Notes: generated by a model from the letters alone, not told the origin. A stretch of 64,000 bases of DNA from Fusibacter sp. A1 (GCF_004125825.1 NZ_QQWI01000003.1:124001-188000); one strand, 5' to 3'. Counted from the stretch's first letter, positions 25,575 through 34,949 are shown. Numbers and translations are program-made.

Positions 25575-26933
25575 CTAATCCAGAAACTGAAACTGAGTCC
25601 GTATTTCTATTTCCTTAAGCAGCATATCATCATAAAACGCTCTGTAACTTTCAAGTATATTATCAATAGGTAACCTATTATAACCTAAATACACCAAATT
25701 TCTCAGCTCGCCCAACTTATAAAAAGGCACGCCTTCCTCCTGAAGTTCCTTTACAAGATCCTTATACCCTTCTTGCGAAACCGCTTCTAGCGTGAACACT
25801 TTGTATAATACCGATTCGTCAGGGGTGATGTAGACATCCAGGTACTGTCTGCTCAAGTAGGCTCTAGACTTGATGATGATCATTTTGCCTTCGATGATCG
25901 CATCCGCCCACCTTTTTGGAAAATCGAACCTATACCCTTCACTTTCACTGATATAATTCATCTTATCAAGATCCAGACTGTCACCTGACCATTCATACCA
26001 GGTATTCAGATAAGGCAGCTCGGATTTGTCTTCATCATAGATATGGGGCAAGAACCGGTTACCGATCTCATAGATCCCGTCACCATCGATATCCTGACTG
26101 ATGATCGGTATGTCTTTTACAGTAAGCTGATACCTGCTATCCGAAACCGATTCATCAAAAACCCTTTTCAGTCTTCCGTCATCATAGGCGATGATGTTCG
26201 TCGCAGACTTTGAACCGATCTTTGAATCTAGGAATACTCCATACAGTTCCTTGGACGCTTTAGCGAACACCACATTGTAGTAGCCGTTCACATTCTCATC
26301 AAGTGCGATTTCATCTACAATGCGAAACTCTCCCACCTCGTATTTGAGCAGTGTGGCCGATGCGAAATTATTGCGGTCCAGTTTGAGCACAAACAGATCC
26401 TTCAGAAAATCCCTGTCGATATCGTCGATGATTATTTCAGTATAAAGGTCTTTATAAAGCTCCACATACCCGTCTTTTTGCCATTCATAAACCACCAGGC
26501 TCTTAAAGGCTTCGCCCTCTGTGGTAAGACCCAACACAATATCTTCGATGCCGTCTTCGTTAAAGTCGATGAAGGAGGCGAAGGCTATATCTGATCCCAC
26601 CGCTTCTACAGTGGCGCGTTTTTCCCATCCGTCTTCGTTTCGGTCGATGATCATCACACCCGAGGTGACTCTTGTCTTATCCGTGTAAAAGGCATAGACT
26701 TCATCCTCACCATCCTTGTCCCAATCGAAAAAATCGACCGAACTTAGGTTTTCAGAGATATATGGACGTACAAGACGGGCATTTGCAGGAAGATTTTGAT
26801 CGATAACCTCCCTAGCCACCTCTTGATTGCCGATCAGTTTTGGTTTGCTGATTAACTCTTTTGGCGACTTCAACATCCCGCTGCAACCACTTAGCATTAT
26901 CACAGTGATAAACAGACATATTAATCGTTTCAC
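25575..26933 (-). CDS. Lipoprotein with FG-GAP/VCBS-like calcium-binding repeats
   Basis: 452 residues. The signal peptide ends in a lipobox (MLSGC at about residue 18). The mature part has repeated Asp-rich loops typical of FG-GAP/integrin-like blades: DWDKDGEDEVYAF, DFNEDGIEDIVLG, DIDRDFLKDLFVL and DIDGDGIYEIGN. It is probably anchored outside the membrane and may sense or bind a ligand for the kinase. It is the first gene of the six-gene operon and overlaps the regulator's ribosome site. Confidence 0.85.
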   Translation of the reverse strand: MKRLICLFITVIMLSGCSGMLKSPKELISKPKLIGNQEVAREVIDQNLPANARLVRPYISENLSSVDFFDWDKDGEDEVYAFYTDKTRVTSGVMIIDRNEDGWEKRATVEAVGSDIAFASFIDFNEDGIEDIVLGLTTEGEAFKSLVVYEWQKDGYVELYKDLYTEIIIDDIDRDFLKDLFVLKLDRNNFASATLLKYEVGEFRIVDEIALDENVNGYYNVVFAKASKELYGVFLDSKIGSKSATNIIAYDDGRLKRVFDESVSDSRYQLTVKDIPIISQDIDGDGIYEIGNRFLPHIYDEDKSELPYLNTWYEWSGDSLDLDKMNYISESEGYRFDFPKRWADAIIEGKMIIIKSRAYLSRQYLDVYITPDESVLYKVFTLEAVSQEGYKDLVKELQEEGVPFYKLGELRNLVYLGYNRLPIDNILESYRAFYDDMLLKEIEIRTQFQFLD

Positions 26934-26957
26934 AAGTATTCCTCACTTTAAAGGTAT

Positions 26958-26989
26958 TGTACAATTTGTACAGTCTTAGTCTAATTATA
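26958..26989 (-). promoter_or_regulatory. -10 element and palindromic operator of the lipoprotein/two-component operon
   Basis: TATAAT on the minus strand (26989-26984) is followed by the 15-bp perfect palindrome TGTACAA-T-TTGTACA (26958-26972), placed just downstream of the expected start of transcription and 25 bases before the start codon. No good -35 was seen. Confidence 0.6.
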
Positions 26990-27026
26990 CTGTTAAATCG
27001 TGGATTTTACTATGTTTGTGGATAAT

Positions 27027-27076
27027 AAAAAAAGTAGTCCCCTAAGTGATGACACTTAGAAAATCTACTTTTTTGA
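27027..27076 (-). terminator. Terminator after the XapX pair
   Basis: AAAGTAG and CTAAGTG on one arm pair with CACTTAG and CTACTTT on the other, with A and T runs on both sides, so it could work in either direction. It sits between the XapX genes and the lipoprotein promoter. Confidence 0.75.
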
Positions 27077-27110
27077 TATTTGCCATTTAATTATTGAGCC
27101 TTGCAAAAGA

Positions 27111-27272
27111 CTAGAGTACGGTCATAACCCATCCTGCCAGTTTTCCACCCAGCAGTACGCCAACGACACCTAATACACCTGCAAAGACAGCTGGTGCAGG
27201 CGCTGGCAATTTAAGCTTTTTAAATACCACACCAAGTACAACACCTGCAAATAATGCTTGAAGCCATTCCAT
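27111..27272 (-). CDS. XapX domain protein (second of a pair)
   Basis: 53 residues, two short membrane helices. The XapX pattern FAGVVLGVVFKKLKLPAPAPAVFAGVLGVVGVLLGG is visible as two adjoining stretches. XapX (DUF1427) proteins are small membrane proteins of unknown function, often in tandem. ATG 27272 (MEWLQALF) is preceded by AGGTGA; longer reading frames upstream are not credible. It starts eight bases after the stop of its partner. Confidence 0.8.
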   Translation of the reverse strand: MEWLQALFAGVVLGVVFKKLKLPAPAPAVFAGVLGVVGVLLGGKLAGWVMTVL

Positions 27273-27280
27273 TCCATCAC

Positions 27281-27433
27281 CTACTTTAGTATAATTGTAC
27301 CTAGAAATACACCAACAATTCCCATTACTCCGCCAATTGTTCCTGGAGCAGGTAGTGGAAAACCTAATATGGTAAATACACCACCTACTATGACACCTGC
27401 AGCGAATGCTGTAGACCATTCTTTAATTTTCAT
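27281..27433 (-). CDS. XapX domain protein (first of a pair)
   Basis: 50 residues with FAAGVIVGGVFTILGFPLP followed by APGTIGGVMGIVGVFLG, the XapX signature. ATG 27433 follows GGTGAG. It and the next gene probably assemble as a heteromeric membrane pair; this is an inference from their tandem arrangement and near-identical design. Confidence 0.82.
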   Translation of the reverse strand: MKIKEWSTAFAAGVIVGGVFTILGFPLPAPGTIGGVMGIVGVFLGTIILK

Positions 27434-27571
27434 ATACTCACCACTTTCATAATACTGAACACCAATGTGCCCATAATCTATATTATAAGAGTTCACATGA
27501 AAATACTTTGTAAACCTTTCACCAATCAAAGGTCCTTTTTAAGCCTAATAAGGGTGGTTGTTATGGATAGT

Positions 27572-28246
27572 TTACAAGAACACCGGAATTTCACCCTCAT
27601 AAATATAAGCCTGCTCCGTTATGGACATTTTAAAGGCCCTAATTTCAACGCCGGCACGACTTGCACTTCTTACGGCCTCACCAAAATCAGGGTCGTTTTT
27701 ATCATTGGGTGTAAACTCAAATGCGTCGCTTCGTTGGACTAGAAAATAAATCGCACCGCGTCCCCCATGCAGGACATAATCCTTAAGATGGTTCACGTGC
27801 TTCACACCCCTTACAGTCGGCGCGTCAGGAAACATCGCAACACCGCCTACCACCAGGGTGACTCCCTTCACTTCTATAAACTGATCCGTCTCCTTGCAAT
27901 AAAGGTCAAACCTTGAATCCCCATGCTTCACTTCTCTTTTATACACGCGTGGCTTATCCGAATTCTGTATCGTGCCGTCGCTTAACCAGTCAAAAATAAG
28001 TTTGTTTGGAAGCTGTGAGTCGATGGAGACCCACAATCCCTTGTGCTTTACAATTCTAAGCGTATATCTTGTTTTTCTTTCCGGCTTGTAATCATCACTA
28101 AGCAGCACCTCAACACCACTGGTCAGTAGCTCCTTCAACCTTCCGGTATTGGCCACATGCACCTGCTGAAGTTCTCCGTCGACTGTCACCTCGGAAACAA
28201 AACGATTGATTCTTTTTTTGAAAACACCCTTGACCCAATCACTCAT
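27572..28246 (-). CDS. sfsA: SfsA family DNA/RNA nuclease
   Basis: 224 residues with SfsA hallmarks: KKRINRFVSEVTVDGE near the start, HVANTGRLKELL, SRFDLYCKETDQFIEVKGVTLV with the PD-(D/E)XK-like acidic residues, FPDAPTVRGVKHVNHL, and a C-terminal DFGEAVRSASRAGVEIRAF. First named as a sugar fermentation stimulation protein, the family is now annotated as a nuclease. TAGGAGTAGGAAG precedes the ATG. It is separate from speD, which has its own terminator. Confidence 0.93.
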   Translation of the reverse strand: MSDWVKGVFKKRINRFVSEVTVDGELQQVHVANTGRLKELLTSGVEVLLSDDYKPERKTRYTLRIVKHKGLWVSIDSQLPNKLIFDWLSDGTIQNSDKPRVYKREVKHGDSRFDLYCKETDQFIEVKGVTLVVGGVAMFPDAPTVRGVKHVNHLKDYVLHGGRGAIYFLVQRSDAFEFTPNDKNDPDFGEAVRSASRAGVEIRAFKMSITEQAYIYEGEIPVFL

Positions 28247-28260
28247 CTTCCTACTCCTAT

Positions 28261-28288
28261 AAAAAAGAGGCAGATTGAAATCCGCCCC
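28261..28288 (-). terminator. Terminator after speD
   Basis: GGCAGATT (28269-28276) pairs with AATCCGCC (28279-28286) and is followed on the minus strand by six T residues. Confidence 0.8.
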
Positions 28289-28301
28289 TATTCCTTACCT
28301 C

Positions 28302-29132
28302 TTATAGATCTTCCATTTTACCCTTTGGAATGTTTCTTCCGTAGAATACTTCAAGCATCTCTTTTTTAAGACTTTCCTTCACCTTTTTACGTTCCTTAGG
28401 CTCCAGGTCCTTTTTCTTCACACCAAACAGGTAGTTATCCAGATCAAAATCCTTCAGAAGCAATTTCGTATGGAAGATGTTCTCCTGATAGACGTTAGTA
28501 TCGATCATCTGATACTTGTCTTTGGTCTCTCTGTCCAAGAAGTTCTGAATGGAATTGATCTTGTGATCGATAAAGTGTTTTTTACCGGTGACATCTCTAG
28601 TAAAGCCTCTCACCCTGTAGTCCGCATAGATGATATCAGATTCAAAACTATGAATCAGATAGTTCAGTGCTTTCAGTGGTGAAATCTGCCCGCAAGTGCT
28701 CACGTCGATATCCGCCCTAAAGGTACTGACACCTTTGTCCGGATGGTATTCAGGATACGTATGGACCGTAATATGACTTTTGTCCAAATGTGCCACTACG
28801 GAATCGACATTCGGAAGCGGTCCAGGTGATTCAGAAGTCAAACTCTCATCCGGATTTTCCACAGCGCCTTCTGACACGAGGATCGTCACTGAAGCTCCTT
28901 GAGGATCATAATCCTGTTTAGCGATATTCAAAACATTCGCACCGATGATATCTGCGACGTTTGTTAGTATTTCTGTAAGCCTTGCCGCATTATAAGCCTC
29001 ATCTATATAGCTGATATAGTCCTTCTTTTGACCTTCGTTTAAAGCATAACAAACATCATAAATATTGAAACTCAACGTTTTTGTCAGATTATTAAATCCG
29101 TATAATCTTAACTTGTTATTAGATTCAACCAT
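28302..29132 (-). CDS. speD: S-adenosylmethionine decarboxylase proenzyme (class 1A)
   Basis: 276 residues, the long E. coli-type SpeD. The self-cleavage site is in [14 protein letters not shown], where the Ser becomes the pyruvoyl cofactor. [24 protein letters not shown] and [11 protein letters not shown] match the family. It makes decarboxylated SAM for spermidine synthesis. ATG 29132 (MVESNNKL) is preferred because GAGG lies six bases before it. A promoter is visible at 29183-29211. No speE or other polyamine gene is in the window. Confidence 0.94.
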   Translation of the reverse strand: MVESNNKLRLYGFNNLTKTLSFNIYDVCYALNEGQKKDYISYIDEAYNAARLTEILTNVADIIGANVLNIAKQDYDPQGASVTILVSEGAVENPDESLTSESPGPLPNVDSVVAHLDKSHITVHTYPEYHPDKGVSTFRADIDVSTCGQISPLKALNYLIHSFESDIIYADYRVRGFTRDVTGKKHFIDHKINSIQNFLDRETKDKYQMIDTNVYQENIFHTKLLLKDFDLDNYLFGVKKKDLEPKERKKVKESLKKEMLEVFYGRNIPKGKMEDL

Positions 29133-29182
29133 TGTCAACCTCACTCCCAATTCATTATTCTCATCTATTAAAATCAGGTTTT

Positions 29183-29211
29183 ATTATATGCCTTTTCATC
29201 CTCATTTTCAA
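29183..29211 (-). promoter_or_regulatory. Promoter of speD
   Basis: TTGAAA (29211-29206) and TATAAT (29188-29183) are separated by 17 bases on the minus strand. Confidence 0.75.
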
Positions 29212-29388
29212 GTAAAATTTTATATTATAAATTTTAAGTTTACCAATACTAAACTTTTGTACACAAAATCCACCTAACTCGAAATTATACTTCTTAAAAC
29301 TTAAATTTACCTTAAATCAAAGCGTTTGCTATGGCAATCTACAAAATTTTCAGCTATCATTAAATCAGCTATCATAAGGAGAGATTAC

Positions 29389-30087
29389 GTGAGACATACA
29401 ATACTGGTTTGTGAAGATGAATACGACATTAGAGATCTAATTGTCACTTATTTGAATAGAGAAGGCTTTAATACCATTTCGGCTCATAACGGAGTAAAGT
29501 CCCTTGATATGTATCAGGCCAACAGCAACGAGATATCCTTGATCCTACTCGATATCATGATGCCCGGACTTGACGGATACGAAGTGCTTAGAAAAATACG
29601 CGAGCAGAGTAATGTTCCAGTCATCTTCTTGACCGCCAGGTCGGATGAAGAGGATAAGATACACGGACTAGGGCTTGGAGCTGATGATTATGTCGTAAAA
29701 CCTTTCAGCTTGAAGGAAATCAGTTCTAGAATCAAAGCACAGATAAGAAGAAACACACAATATATCGAAAATAGCTCATCCACGCTGATTGTAAATGGTC
29801 CACTTACCTTAGACCTCAACCAGTATTTCGTGAAAAAGGATGACGAGATTTTGAATCTCAATCCAAAAGAGTTCAGCATGATGAAATTGTTTATGGAGAA
29901 TCTGGAACAGGTTTTCACAAAAAAACAACTATATGAATCCATCTGGAACGACCCCTTTTATGGTGATGCAAATACCATCATGGTGCATATCAGCCATATC
30001 CGCGAAAAAATCGAAGAAAATCCAAAACAGCCGAAGCTCCTTAGAACGATCAGAGGCATCGGTTATCGAATGGAGAGAATAGAATGA
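29389..30087 (+). CDS. OmpR-family response regulator
   Basis: 232 residues: receiver with CEDEYD, phospho-acceptor Asp in LILLDIMMPGLDGYE, LTARSDEED and KPFSLKEI; winged helix with LNPKEFSMMKLFMEN and a closing VHISHIREKIE..RTIRGIGYRME. GTG 29389 is chosen because AAGGAGAG lies just before it and VRHTILVCEDE is the natural N-terminus; an ATG 63 bases upstream has no ribosome site. It overlaps the kinase gene by four bases. Confidence 0.93.
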   Translation: MRHTILVCEDEYDIRDLIVTYLNREGFNTISAHNGVKSLDMYQANSNEISLILLDIMMPGLDGYEVLRKIREQSNVPVIFLTARSDEEDKIHGLGLGADDYVVKPFSLKEISSRIKAQIRRNTQYIENSSSTLIVNGPLTLDLNQYFVKKDDEILNLNPKEFSMMKLFMENLEQVFTKKQLYESIWNDPFYGDANTIMVHISHIREKIEENPKQPKLLRTIRGIGYRMERIE

Positions 30088-30944
30088 ATAAACGACAATT
30101 TTTGATGATTCAGTTCATCCTATTGAGCATATGTGCGTTCGGACTGGAGTTTTTACTGTTTCAGGACTACATGATGTTTTTTGCTCTAATCAATCCCTTG
30201 GTTTTGATGATTGTCATCATCTTCATTCACCCTAAAAATATGAAAGTGGCAAAACCTGCTGTGTCATCAAATGACGAAGTCGAAAAACTCGTCATGCACA
30301 TCAACCACGACATCAATACGCCACTCACAAAAATCATTGGATTTTGCGAGTCAGCCCTCATGGAAGACACACAATCCGATTCCGCTTCCTACGAGAAGAT
30401 CCTTTCGAGCGCTTTGGACTTAAAATCTATCAATACAAGCTATGTCAAGCTGATGCAGTTCAGCAATTCTACAAAGATCTCAAAATCACCACTCGACCTA
30501 TGTGAAACACTAAGGTTGGTTCTGATTGAGTTCATTACGACGCTCGATCAGCATAACGTGCAATATGCCATAAGCATCCCCGAGAAGCCCGTCTATGTCC
30601 ACGGTAACGCAAGGCTCATCAGAGAGGCTCTCAGAATCCTTATCGACAACGCTCTTACAAAACACTTGCCAAGTTCAAAGATCATGATTAAGCTCAAGCA
30701 GCATACCAATCATTGCCAGATCATCATCGAAAACCACGGCCAGGCGCCAGATCTTGAAAACGATCAGATCGCCCAATCCATTTTCACGTTTTCCAATGAA
30801 GGGTCAAGAGGAAGTTTGGGAAAGACAGGGGTGTCGCTTAAGCTCACAAAGGCGATCATCGAAAACCACAGAGGCTTAGTGGATTATAGCAGCGAAGGAC
30901 CTAGAGGCCTGACCTATCAGGTGACGCTTCCAGTCCATCAATAA
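30084..30944 (+). CDS. Short membrane histidine kinase (intramembrane-sensing type)
   Basis: 286 residues: two N-terminal membrane helices joined by only a few residues, then HisKA with HINHDINTPLTKIIGF and a HATPase with ILIDNALTKHLPSSKI. The G1 region reads ENHGQAPDLE and the G2 region GSRGSLGKTGVSLKLT, so the lid is recognisable but atypical. The near absence of an external loop suggests sensing within the membrane, as for BceS-like kinases, often with a transporter partner, though none is adjacent. The start overlaps the regulator stop (ATGA). Confidence 0.85.
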   Translation: MNKRQFLMIQFILLSICAFGLEFLLFQDYMMFFALINPLVLMIVIIFIHPKNMKVAKPAVSSNDEVEKLVMHINHDINTPLTKIIGFCESALMEDTQSDSASYEKILSSALDLKSINTSYVKLMQFSNSTKISKSPLDLCETLRLVLIEFITTLDQHNVQYAISIPEKPVYVHGNARLIREALRILIDNALTKHLPSSKIMIKLKQHTNHCQIIIENHGQAPDLENDQIAQSIFTFSNEGSRGSLGKTGVSLKLTKAIIENHRGLVDYSSEGPRGLTYQVTLPVHQ

Positions 30945-30953
30945 ACAAATTAA

Positions 30954-30998
30954 AAGTGCCGTATCGACGAATTATTCGTCTATACGGCACTTCTTTTT
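30954..30998. terminator. Strong bidirectional terminator
   Basis: An 11-bp stem AAGTGCCGTAT / ATACGGCACTT encloses a second 7-bp stem GACGAAT / ATTCGTC, followed by TTCTTTTT on the plus strand. It separates the kinase gene from the convergent GNAT gene. Confidence 0.88.
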
Positions 30999-31476
30999 AC
31001 CTAAACGCTCCAAGCACAAGCCTCAGCGTCAATTCATGTTCTATTCTGATCTGATTGTCATAGAGAGGAATCGATGGCTTGATCTCCCTGGCCCTATCGA
31101 CAGCACCGAAATCGACTTTCACTAGTGTGAAACCGAATTTTTGATAAAATCTCAGCGCATCCGTGTTATCATTTGTCGTTGTCACTTCCACAACACTTAA
31201 GTTGGCTTGATTGGCCTTGTTAAGTAGGGTCTTGATCAGCTTTGAACCATATCCACGCCCTTTTTCAGTTGCATTTAGCGATATGATTTCAAAACAGTCT
31301 TCTCTCAAGCGATACGTAGCAAATCCAAGCAGTTCATTCTGTTCATTCACAAGGGATATTCCTTCGAGTTCATTCGCATCATATCTTGTCTCATGGACGA
31401 CAATGAACTCATCTTCCCAGTATTCTAAAAACAATTCCTTGATATCCGTGTCATTCAAAATTTTAATTTTAGTCAT
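30997..31476 (-). CDS. GNAT family N-acetyltransferase
   Basis: 159 residues with the GNAT core: GFATYRLREDCFEIISLNATEKGRGYGSKLIKTLL as two joined stretches, where RGYGSKL is the acetyl-CoA loop, then TTTNDNTDALRFYQKFGFTLVKV. Substrate unknown. GGAGGTGAGGG precedes the ATG. The gene stands alone between two terminators. Confidence 0.88.
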   Translation of the reverse strand: MTKIKILNDTDIKELFLEYWEDEFIVVHETRYDANELEGISLVNEQNELLGFATYRLREDCFEIISLNATEKGRGYGSKLIKTLLNKANQANLSVVEVTTTNDNTDALRFYQKFGFTLVKVDFGAVDRAREIKPSIPLYDNQIRIEHELTLRLVLGAFR

Positions 31477-31514
31477 AGCACCCTCACCTCCAGTATATTA
31501 TACATCAGATTTTC

Positions 31515-31546
31515 AAAAAAAAAAGGAAACCTGTGTAAGAGGTTTC
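31515..31546 (-). terminator. Terminator downstream of the membrane hypothetical gene
   Basis: GAAACC (31526-31531) pairs with GGTTTC (31541-31546), followed on the minus strand by ten T residues. It lies 170 bases beyond the stop at 31720. Confidence 0.75.
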
Positions 31547-31719
31547 AATAATTGAGGAGAGCTAATCTTGCTATAGGAAATCACCAACAGTATTGGCTTC
31601 TAACAGCAAAATAACAACTTAATAATACCATATCCTCATTCTTAAATCAGCGATTTAAGGTAATTTTAAGGTTAGAGAAAGGTTAGAAATTGATGAAGAA
31701 AGTATGAAGGTTTCTCCAC

Positions 31720-32244
31720 TTAAAAAACCCACTGCGATGCAACTGCGATTAAGGGCACAAGCATGCTGAAAAACATGCCTAATTTGGGCTTCACAAACTG
31801 CATTTCAGAACATGTCCTAGTTCTTATGAGCGCAATCAGATCTTCAAGCGACTCGTAATGTTCAAGTACCGTTTGTCTGTCTTTCGTTGAAATTTTAATC
31901 CTTTTCACCTTACCGCTTACGCCCTCGATTACTTTCACTTTTTCAATTTCATGAAAAAAGATCAGTTCTCTTTTGGTGTCCCTGATATGGACGATATGCT
32001 CGGGAGAAGCTTCTATCCTGTGGTTCTTTAGTGTCTTGATTACTGATTTTCCCTCATAGAAAGTCACAAATGCCACAAGAACATTCAAAATGACAATAAT
32101 TGAATTCACCGAATCATCGAAACTGATTCCCATACCATAGGCGACCCCTAAAAAGACACTAGGAAGCGCGATTGTTACAAGTCCTAAAAAGACCTGCAGG
32201 TATATGATGATTCTTTCAGAATATTTAAGTATGGTAACTTCCAT
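31720..32244 (-). CDS. Membrane hypothetical protein with PH-like core
   Basis: 174 residues: two N-terminal membrane helices, a central soluble region (ASPEHIVHIRDTKRELIFFHEIEKVKVIE, then KRIKISTKDRQTVLEHY, read as two parts) that resembles a bacterial PH-like fold, and a C-terminal membrane helix. No named family was recognised. ATG 32244 follows AGGAGGTG; the ATG at 32268 lacks a ribosome site. Monocistronic. Confidence 0.65.
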   Translation of the reverse strand: MEVTILKYSERIIIYLQVFLGLVTIALPSVFLGVAYGMGISFDDSVNSIIVILNVLVAFVTFYEGKSVIKTLKNHRIEASPEHIVHIRDTKRELIFFHEIEKVKVIEGVSGKVKRIKISTKDRQTVLEHYESLEDLIALIRTRTCSEMQFVKPKLGMFFSMLVPLIAVASQWVF

Positions 32245-32540
32245 ACGAGCACCTCCTAACCTTATCAAACAAACTAATTAAAGCGATTACTCAACTTGTG
32301 TCCCTATACTATCACAGACTTGCCAAATTCATAATAACAATTCAGCAACAATTCGTTAATAGCTTTGTTATGTAACCGTAACATTTGAAACCGTTGCAAA
32401 TACTAGGTTTGAATATCTCGAAATCGGTTTCGTTTTAAGTGTTACGAAAGTGATAAAACAAAAACATTTTCCCACCTTCATACTTTTTTCATAATTAGCC
32501 GGTCAGTCAGACGATCTCACAACCCTATTAGGAATGAAAA
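32245..32540. other. Intergenic region with LacI-type operator-like palindromes
   Basis: No gene is seen in this stretch between the membrane hypothetical and the glgP terminator. It holds CGAAATCGGTTTCG at 32419-32432 and an imperfect TTTG...CAAA palindrome at 32384-32400 (GAAACCGTTGC core), both of the shape bound by LacI-family repressors. They probably lie upstream of the 31720-32244 gene's promoter. Confidence 0.5.
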
Positions 32541-32573
32541 TAAAGAAAACGTAGGGCAAGCCCCTACGTTTTC
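32541..32573 (-). terminator. Terminator of the lacI-glgP operon
   Basis: AAAACGTAGGG and CCCTACGTTTT form an 11-bp stem, followed on the minus strand by a T-rich stretch. Confidence 0.85.
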
Positions 32574-32579
32574 TGGAAA

Positions 32580-34949
32580 TTATAATTTTTGATCTGTAAC
32601 ATGCCAGATTTCAGATGCATATTCTGCGATAGTCCTATCACTACTGAACTTACCTGAACCACACATGTTCATCCAGCACTTCTTAGCCCAACCAAGCTCA
32701 TCCTTGTAACTGACAGCGACTCTGTCATGAGCCTCTCTGTAGCTTTCAAAATCTGCAAGGATGTAATAGTTGTCCGCTTCATGCCATGATGCGCCCTTCA
32801 TCAACGATTCGAACAGTTCCTCAAACATGCCTGTCTCTTCATCATCAAAAGTACCGTCAACAAGGCTGTCGACAACCTTTTTGAGTCCCGAAGTGTTCTT
32901 GTACGGTTTCGTTGGAGAGTATAGGGAGTGAAGCACAGCGATATCTTCCACTTTAAGACCGAAAATAAAGTTGTTCTCCTCACCTGCCTCTTCTACTATT
33001 TCAACATTCGCGCCATCCAGCGTACCGATAGTCGGAGTACCGTTTAGCATGAACTTCATGTTTCCGGTTCCTGAAGCCTCTTTACCGGCAGTTGAAATCT
33101 GTTCAGAAAGGTCTGCACCCGTAAATAGACGCTCCGCATAGGAAACACGGTAGTTTTCAACAAATACCACTTTGAGAAGATCGCCGATTTCCGGATCATT
33201 GTTCACAAGGCTTGCGATATCATTGATAAATTTGATTACGCCTTTTGCTCTAAAGTAACCTGGAGCAGCTTTAGCTCCGAAGATAAAGGCTCTTGGAACC
33301 CAGTCACCCTTAGGATCTGCTTTAATTCGGTGATATAGGTCAAGAATATGGAATGCGTTAAGTAGCTGACGCTTGTATTCGTGAAGACGCTTGATCTGAA
33401 TGTCGAATATCGCATCCACGTTCAGCTTAATGCCTTCGTGTTCCTCGATATAATCGGCAAGCTGCTGCTTCTTCACGCGCTTGATCGCCATGAAACGCTT
33501 AAGCACTTCTTCGTTATCTGCGAATTTTTCGAGTTTTCTAAGCTGGTCAAGGTCCGTCACCCAGCTCTCATCACCGATGAGTTCAGTGATCAGATCACTT
33601 AACTCCCTGTTTGAGTAATAGATCCATCTACGCTGCGTGATCCCGTTCGTCTTATTTACGAATTTTTCTGGGAACAGCTTGTACCAGTGGTTCAACTCCG
33701 AATCGATCAGTATTTGAGTGTGAAGCGCGGCAACGCCGTTCACTCTGCTCGAACCATAGATAGAAAGCCAAGCCATCTTGATATTACCATGGTCGATAAT
33801 CTTGTAATCCAGCATGTCGACGATATCGATGTTCTTTTCTGTAAGGAGCTTATGCAGATGCAAGTCGATTTTTTTGATGATCTTGACGATTTCAGGCAAA
33901 ATGCTTTCATAAGCTTCCACCGACCACTGTTCAAGCGCTTCTGCAAGAATAGTATGGTTTGTGTAGTCGCAAGTATTTTGACAAATCATCAGCGCTTCTT
34001 CAAACTTAATGCCGTCTGCCATGAGCAGTCTGATCAACTCAGGAACAGCGACAGCCGGATGAGTGTCGTTAAGCTGGATGCTGTGGTACTTATGGAACTT
34101 GTCCATTTTTCTGCCTGCGGCCTTATGCTTTTTCACCATATCTTGAATGGATGCGGATACAAAGAAGTACTGTTGCTTGATTCTTAGCAGTTTACCTTCT
34201 TCAGTATCATCGTTTGGATATAATACTCTAGAAATATCCTCGGCTCTATTTTTACCTGCAACGGCCTTATCATATGCCTGGTGGTTAAACGCTTCAAAAT
34301 CAAACGGCTCCACTGATTCAGCTTGCCACAATCTTAGGGTATTGATATTTTTCGTATCAAAACCGATGATCGGCATATCGTAAGGAACCGCCTTTACCGT
34401 CATATCTTCAAATACGACTTCAACCGCTTCGCGGTCTTTACGAACCGTCCAAGGGTCACCGTGTGTCATCCATGCATCCGGTAGTTCCTTTTGGAAACCA
34501 TCTTCAAAATACTGCTTGAACAAACCGTATTTATATTTGATACCGTAACCTGTTACAGGTAGGTTTAGCGTCGCACAAGAATCCAAGAAACATGCGGCAA
34601 GTCTTCCAAGACCGCCATTACCAAGTCCTGCATCGTACTCGACTTCTTCAAGGGCATTTAAGTCAACGCCAAACTCTTCCATCAGCGATTTTACATCGTC
34701 ATAAGATCGCAGGTTGATCAGGTTATTGCCAAGCGCTCTTCCCATCAGGAACTCAGCAGATAGGTAAAACGCTCTTTTTCCTTCCTGATACTTGGCTTCA
34801 GTAGCGCTCCAGTCTGGTGAAATCTGACTGATGATCGCTCCAGAAAGCACTTCGTATTTGCCCTGTAGATCAAGTCTTTCAAATGGAACCCCATACTCTT
34901 TTTGCGCAACAATATTCATTGCTTGTTTTAAGTCATCTCTTCTCAACAT
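32580..34949 (-). CDS. glgP: Glycogen/maltodextrin phosphorylase
   Basis: 789 residues of the GT35 phosphorylase family. GNGGLGRLAACFLDS and GYGIKYKYGLFKQ, QLNDTHPAVAVPEL, KRLHEYKRQLLN and the PLP-lysine region STAGKEASGTGNMKF are all present. It releases glucose-1-phosphate from alpha-1,4-glucans in the cytoplasm. ATG 34949 (MLRRDDLKQA) follows GGAGG; ATG 34970 has no ribosome site. It lies 27 bases after the LacI-type repressor gene and is probably under its control. Confidence 0.96.
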   Translation of the reverse strand: MLRRDDLKQAMNIVAQKEYGVPFERLDLQGKYEVLSGAIISQISPDWSATEAKYQEGKRAFYLSAEFLMGRALGNNLINLRSYDDVKSLMEEFGVDLNALEEVEYDAGLGNGGLGRLAACFLDSCATLNLPVTGYGIKYKYGLFKQYFEDGFQKELPDAWMTHGDPWTVRKDREAVEVVFEDMTVKAVPYDMPIIGFDTKNINTLRLWQAESVEPFDFEAFNHQAYDKAVAGKNRAEDISRVLYPNDDTEEGKLLRIKQQYFFVSASIQDMVKKHKAAGRKMDKFHKYHSIQLNDTHPAVAVPELIRLLMADGIKFEEALMICQNTCDYTNHTILAEALEQWSVEAYESILPEIVKIIKKIDLHLHKLLTEKNIDIVDMLDYKIIDHGNIKMAWLSIYGSSRVNGVAALHTQILIDSELNHWYKLFPEKFVNKTNGITQRRWIYYSNRELSDLITELIGDESWVTDLDQLRKLEKFADNEEVLKRFMAIKRVKKQQLADYIEEHEGIKLNVDAIFDIQIKRLHEYKRQLLNAFHILDLYHRIKADPKGDWVPRAFIFGAKAAPGYFRAKGVIKFINDIASLVNNDPEIGDLLKVVFVENYRVSYAERLFTGADLSEQISTAGKEASGTGNMKFMLNGTPTIGTLDGANVEIVEEAGEENNFIFGLKVEDIAVLHSLYSPTKPYKNTSGLKKVVDSLVDGTFDDEETGMFEELFESLMKGASWHEADNYYILADFESYREAHDRVAVSYKDELGWAKKCWMNMCGSGKFSSDRTIAEYASEIWHVTDQKL

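Noticed and set aside
31548-31719. Short open frames in the gap after the membrane hypothetical gene
   Set aside because: All are under 20 codons without ribosome sites.
33687-34187. A 166-codon plus-strand frame opposite glgP
   Set aside because: Lies within a full-length conserved phosphorylase gene; no independent support.
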